Source: Pontivivens insulae
Lineage (GTDB): Bacteria > Pseudomonadota > Alphaproteobacteria > Rhodobacterales > Rhodobacteraceae
Assembly: GCF_900302495.1 (NCBI RefSeq)
Contig: NZ_OMKW01000001.1
Span: 186,001-250,000 of the forward strand
Direction of reading: 5' to 3'
Length of the DNA: 64,000 nt
The notes below the pieces were generated by a model that ran no database searches, was not told where the DNA came from, and saw only the letters and a list, made by a program, of their open reading frames with translations. The stretch's first letter is position 1, and each line of letters begins with the position of its first letter. The translations under genes and the position numbers were made by a program. This document shows positions 60,524-64,000 of the stretch, one piece after another.

Positions 60524-62830
60524 TCAAGCCCGCGCTCTTTCGCGGCGCGGATCAAGGAATGGGATGGCACAGACAGTTCCAGTCAGCCGTTTCATGTGAC
60601 CGTCCATCTGTCCGATCTCTAAAGGCGTGCCGTCGGCGGAGTGCTCGACCGCCAGCCGGACAATTGCGATGGCCCGTTCCAGGCTGGGGGATCGCGTGGC
60701 GGACGTGACAACGCCCACCGGGCGTTCGCCGGAATAGACGTGTGCGCCATGGGCCGGCACATCATCGCAATCAAGCAGCATGCCTTTCAGCACACGCCTG
60801 GGTGCCTCGGAATTGCGCTGCAACGCGGCCTTGCCAATGAAATCTGATTTCTTGAGGTCCACTGCAAAGCCGAGACCAGCCTCATATGCGTCCACATCAG
60901 CCGCAAATTCTGCGTTTGCTGCCGCCAGTCCCGCTTCGATCCGAATGATCTCAAGCGCATGGGCACCCATTGGCGCGATGCCAAATTCCTCACCGGCGTC
61001 CATGACCGCATCCCAGATCCGTGGGGCATCTGCCTGATCGCAAAACAGCTCATATCCCAGCTCACCAGTATAGCCAGACCGGGTCAGCATGAACGGCGCT
61101 CCCTCACGATCACCCAGACGGGCGACGGTCGCGCCGAACCATTTGAGCTGGTCCAGGTTCGGCACATGGGGCTGCGTGAAAACGATCTTCTTCAGAATAT
61201 CGCGCGATCGCGGACCTTGCAGGGCAAGGTTTGGCAAGGACGACTGAATATCGTTGATCCGCACGTCGAGGCCCCGGGACTGCGCGACGAGATGCCGTCC
61301 CGATTCTTCGGTTCCGCAGCACCAGCGGAAGGTTTGGGGCCCCAGGCGGAACAGGGTTCCGTCGTCAATCACGATCCCTTGCTCGTCGCACAGCAACATG
61401 TAGCCGCCGCGCCATTGGGCCATCTTGGCAATATCGCGTGTCATCACGCGTTGCAGCAGGCGTTCAGCGTCGGGGCCAACGACGTCATATTTGCGCAGCG
61501 CGCTCATATCTTGCAGCGTCGCGCGCTCCCGGCAGGCCCAATATTCGCCCAATGTGCCGACCGCTGGGAAAGCGGTGGGCAGCCACAAATCGCGCGCTGG
61601 CGCGTATTGTTCCGTCAGCTTGCTGGTGCAGGCATGAAAGGCGGAATTCTGGCCGAGGGTCATGCGGGCGTCCTCTTTTTGCCGATGCGCGATTGCGCGC
61701 CGGATCGGCGTCTCGGGCTCGTAAATGCGAATGTGAATATCAGTCGGGTTCCATCCGTTGATCGGATCGACATCATCCGGGCAGGCGGTCGACACGCAGA
61801 CCAGATCATCCATGGCGCGCATCGCAACATAGTCGCCGGGGCGCGACCATGACTCCTCAACCTGAATCCGGTTATCGGCGTGGTCGATCCAGGAGTTGAA
61901 AAAGAAGTTGATCGCGGGCCATGCCGTCCGACGGGCAATGCCGAAACGCTCCACTGCGTCAGAGATGTTGTCCGAGCAATTCACGTGACCGGGAAAGCCG
62001 CGCTCTTCATACCCGCGCGCCGTACAGGCCAGCGCAAATGTGTCGTGTCGCCCGACAGTATCCTGCACGACGTTGAGCAACGGACGCATTTCGGCGTCAT
62101 AAAATTTGTCGAACAATCCTGGCCCCGGGTAGGCGCCCCCGACGAGCGTTCGTGTGACCGTGCTGTCGATACGCTCTTCAACGCCGCGTTCCAGACCCTG
62201 CGCGCGAAATGCCATAAAGTCGGAGCATTGCTGCCCATCAACATCAATGACCTGAACAGTCTCGCCCTTGCGCAATTCATAGGACATCGCCGTCGCACGC
62301 GGGACGGTGAATTCATCGCGTATGCGCCCGAGGGGCGGGGGAAGCACAATACCGGAACGATTGCTCCGTTTGACCTGCACCAAATAAGAGGAGCGGGACG
62401 CGCCATCGACGTGGCACTCTCGAGTGACAGGGTTCAGTGCCCAGAGGGTGCAAGGGGCCGTGACAGAAAGGACCAAAAGATCTTCATCAGCAGTGATGGC
62501 GCAAGACGGCACATCGAGCGCCCCACCCCGCGCACAGATCCACCCGGACATCATTTCGCCAGCTATCGAGTCAAATGCCACTTCGCTATTCGCTCGCAGT
62601 CCGAGGAATGACAATGCGTCGCCCCCATCTGCTGCGAGTGCAGCAAGCTCCGCGACAAGCGCACCGCCCGTTGCATGAAGACTGACGGTATCGCCAGCCT
62701 CAAGATCGACCTTAGTCGCCTGGCGAGGCTCGACTTGCCAAGACTGGGCGGGGTGCGGGGCGGACAGGCCATCAAACCGCCGCCCGACGGGGCGGGATTT
62801 ACCATTGAGGAATGAAGCCAACACTGTCAT
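60524..62830 (-). CDS. DUF1989-GcvT fusion (putative folate-dependent demethylase)
   Basis: A 768-residue protein. ATG 62830 has AAGGAG seven bases upstream. Residues about 1-140 form a divergent beta-rich repeat of the DUF1989 type; about 150-370 is a full DUF1989 (urea-carboxylase-associated) domain with ETVQVIDVDGQQCSDF and HVNCSDN, whose cysteines and acid residues may bind metal. From about 400 to 760 lies a GcvT/aminomethyltransferase domain (DMSALRKYDVVGPDA, LALQGPRSRDIL, RSGYTGELGYELF). GcvT proteins move a methyl or methylene group to tetrahydrofolate. With a betaine-type transporter in the same operon it is probably a demethylase. The substrate is unknown. Confidence 0.85.
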   Translation of the reverse strand: MTVLASFLNGKSRPVGRRFDGLSAPHPAQSWQVEPRQATKVDLEAGDTVSLHATGGALVAELAALAADGGDALSFLGLRANSEVAFDSIAGEMMSGWICARGGALDVPSCAITADEDLLVLSVTAPCTLWALNPVTRECHVDGASRSSYLVQVKRSNRSGIVLPPPLGRIRDEFTVPRATAMSYELRKGETVQVIDVDGQQCSDFMAFRAQGLERGVEERIDSTVTRTLVGGAYPGPGLFDKFYDAEMRPLLNVVQDTVGRHDTFALACTARGYEERGFPGHVNCSDNISDAVERFGIARRTAWPAINFFFNSWIDHADNRIQVEESWSRPGDYVAMRAMDDLVCVSTACPDDVDPINGWNPTDIHIRIYEPETPIRRAIAHRQKEDARMTLGQNSAFHACTSKLTEQYAPARDLWLPTAFPAVGTLGEYWACRERATLQDMSALRKYDVVGPDAERLLQRVMTRDIAKMAQWRGGYMLLCDEQGIVIDDGTLFRLGPQTFRWCCGTEESGRHLVAQSRGLDVRINDIQSSLPNLALQGPRSRDILKKIVFTQPHVPNLDQLKWFGATVARLGDREGAPFMLTRSGYTGELGYELFCDQADAPRIWDAVMDAGEEFGIAPMGAHALEIIRIEAGLAAANAEFAADVDAYEAGLGFAVDLKKSDFIGKAALQRNSEAPRRVLKGMLLDCDDVPAHGAHVYSGERPVGVVTSATRSPSLERAIAIVRLAVEHSADGTPLEIGQMDGHMKRLTGTVCAIPFLDPRRERARA

Positions 62831-62846
62831 AGCGCTCTCCTTGGCA

Positions 62847-62862
62847 ATGTAGACGTCTACAT
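62847..62862. promoter_or_regulatory. Perfect 16-base operator palindrome
   Basis: ATGTAGACGTCTACAT is a perfect 16-base palindrome 16 bases upstream of the DUF1989-GcvT start. It matches the second site at 62878 in all but one position and has the form of a LacI operator. Confidence 0.85.
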
Positions 62863-62877
62863 CACGGAGCAATTCAT

Positions 62878-62893
62878 ATGTAGACGCCTACAT
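62878..62893. promoter_or_regulatory. Second 16-base operator, one mismatch
   Basis: ATGTAGACGCCTACAT lies 31 bases from the first site, centre to centre, about three helical turns, and 47 bases before the LacI start. The pair suits autoregulation and repression of the operon by one dimeric regulator. Confidence 0.85.
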
Positions 62894-62940
62894 GAGTCAA
62901 GTTACTTTTAGAGTGTCCAATCTCATGGCAGGGTGGGAGC

Positions 62941-63954
62941 ATGAGCACAGCAGATGAATTTCGTCGTAAGAAACGCGCGACCATAATTGATGTCGGGCAT
63001 GCGGCGGGGGTGTCGGATGCGACCGTCTCACGCGCGCTAAACCGACCTGAAACAGTGTCTGAAGCCACCCGCCAGAAGGTCCAGCAGGCGATTGTCGCGA
63101 CCGGCTATGTCCCCAATGCTTTGGCAAAAGCGATGGTATCGGGACGTTCGCAGACCATCGGTGCGCTGATCCCAACCCTTGATCACGCCATCTTTTCGAA
63201 GTTCCTACACACGCTGGAATCGGAACTGTCGGCGCAAGGCTTCAACCTTGTCGTCGCGGTGACAAACGGAAACCGGGACTACGAGGTTTCCAAGGCAAAA
63301 AAGATGCTGGCCATGGGCGTGGAGGGGCTGATTGTGTCGGGTCTTTCCCACAACGATGAGCTGACATCAGAGGCGCGGCGCTATGGTGTGCCGCTCGTCC
63401 TGACATCCTACTATCAACCTGACCACGCGTTCCCGACCATCGGATACGACAACGCAAAAGCATCCGCCCTGGCTCTGGATCACCTTGTAGCCCATGGACA
63501 CCGCAAAATCGCTGTGGTGCACGGTCCACTGGTTGGCAATGACCGCACACGCTCGAGGATAGCCGGATTGCAGGAGCATCCGGCTGCCGCAGGCCTCAAC
63601 CTGATCGAAACCGATCTCAGCTATGCGGGAGGGGCCGCGGCAATAGACCGTCTCACCCCCGGCGAAACTGCTGTGCTTTGCCTGTCTGACGTTCTGGCGA
63701 TGGGCGCATTGTTCGTTTGTCAGTCGAGGGGGATTGCCGTTCCGCAAGATCTCTCGATCATGGGATTCGATGATCTTGATCCATCCAAGTTCGTGACGCC
63801 CTCCCTGACAACGCTAAGCCTTCCGATTGCGCAGATGGGGCAACATACTGCGGCCGCGATGGCAGATCATTTGATGACGGGGAAGCCAATCCGCTCCATC
63901 GAGCTGCCTGTAATGTTGCAAGCCCGTGCATCAGTTGCGCATCGGCAATCCTGA
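62941..63954 (+). CDS. LacI-family regulator of the amine operon
   Basis: A 337-residue LacI protein: basic start, HTH (TIIDVGHAAGVSDATVSRAL), hinge (YVPNALAKAMVSGRS) and a periplasmic-binding-type effector domain. It is divergent from the DUF1989-GcvT operon, and the two operators lie between. It is distant from the two LacI proteins at 41198 and 42248 and its operators differ from theirs. It probably represses the operon until the imported methylated substrate or its product binds. Confidence 0.92.
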   Translation: MSTADEFRRKKRATIIDVGHAAGVSDATVSRALNRPETVSEATRQKVQQAIVATGYVPNALAKAMVSGRSQTIGALIPTLDHAIFSKFLHTLESELSAQGFNLVVAVTNGNRDYEVSKAKKMLAMGVEGLIVSGLSHNDELTSEARRYGVPLVLTSYYQPDHAFPTIGYDNAKASALALDHLVAHGHRKIAVVHGPLVGNDRTRSRIAGLQEHPAAAGLNLIETDLSYAGGAAAIDRLTPGETAVLCLSDVLAMGALFVCQSRGIAVPQDLSIMGFDDLDPSKFVTPSLTTLSLPIAQMGQHTAAAMADHLMTGKPIRSIELPVMLQARASVAHRQS

Positions 63955-64000
63955 TTTCCGAGCGCGACGCGGACGCCCTCAGTTCGACTGGCTGGGCTGC

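Noticed and set aside
63955-64000. A further gene at the right edge
   Set aside because: Only 46 bases remain after the LacI stop. They could be the end of a convergent gene but nothing can be supported.
1-64000. tRNA, rRNA, riboswitch or prophage attachment sites
   Set aside because: I looked for cloverleaf-like stems, rRNA segments and integrase genes and saw none; a tRNAscan-SE or Rfam search would be decisive.

Overview
The window looks like a chromosomal or megaplasmid segment from an alphaproteobacterium, most likely a marine-type member of the Rhodobacterales (Roseobacter/Paracoccaceae relatives). This is an inference from the G+C-rich coding sequence, dense ATGA-coupled operons, TAXI-TRAP and sugar ABC transporters under LacI regulators, a DctB/DctD pair, a GcvT-type fusion protein and an orphan RTX protein. 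No rRNA, tRNA or CRISPR array was seen.

Layout. 1-3146: end of a hybrid sensor kinase, a HAD hydrolase and, convergent to them, an iron/spermidine-type ABC binding protein. 3931-7495: an A+T-richer gtr-like island (GT2 transferase, GtrA flippase, methyltransferase, polytopic glucosyltransferase) that probably decorates a surface glycan. 7769-11340: five co-directional genes for exported proteins of unknown function, one carrying ten copies of a PDL[VI]IVG motif with an 18-residue period. Divergent to them (11480-13216) is a LuxR-type regulator fused to an alpha/beta-hydrolase domain in which all three catalytic triad positions appear replaced (S to A, D to N, H to Q). 13317-15370: a decayed patch with a dead IS3-family element, a truncated exported protein and a broken lipoprotein gene. 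15517-22312: a TAXI-TRAP transporter with a DctB/DctD two-component system. 22471-24915: an RTX protein.

25115-34159: a coupled eight-gene operon. A SpoIIE-type phosphatase response regulator, a STAS antagonist and an RsbW-like kinase sit upstream of two DUF3131 proteins, an acyltransferase, a processive GT2 synthase and a peptidoglycan-binding-like protein. It reads as an exopolysaccharide or glucan system under partner-switching control, with an Hpt gene divergent. 34185-39935: a LysR regulator and a five-gene catabolic operon built on an LLM flavin monooxygenase, a flavin reductase with an extra domain and an aldehyde dehydrogenase.

40094-56800: a sugar-acid regulon. Two LacI regulators, a four-gene sugar ABC transporter with a cytochrome b561-like protein, and enzymes that reconstruct L-idonate -> 5-ketogluconate -> gluconate -> 6-phosphogluconate -> ribulose-5-phosphate. 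Six sites matching GTTAACGNTAAC or close variants lie in front of the transcription units. 56877-63954: a ProU-like quaternary-amine ABC transporter in one operon with a DUF1989-GcvT fusion, divergent from its own LacI regulator, with two 16-bp operators three helical turns apart.

The best candidates for undescribed biology are the exported repeat-protein operon with its pseudo-hydrolase regulator, the partner-switch/DUF3131 glycan operon, and the DUF1989-GcvT amine system.
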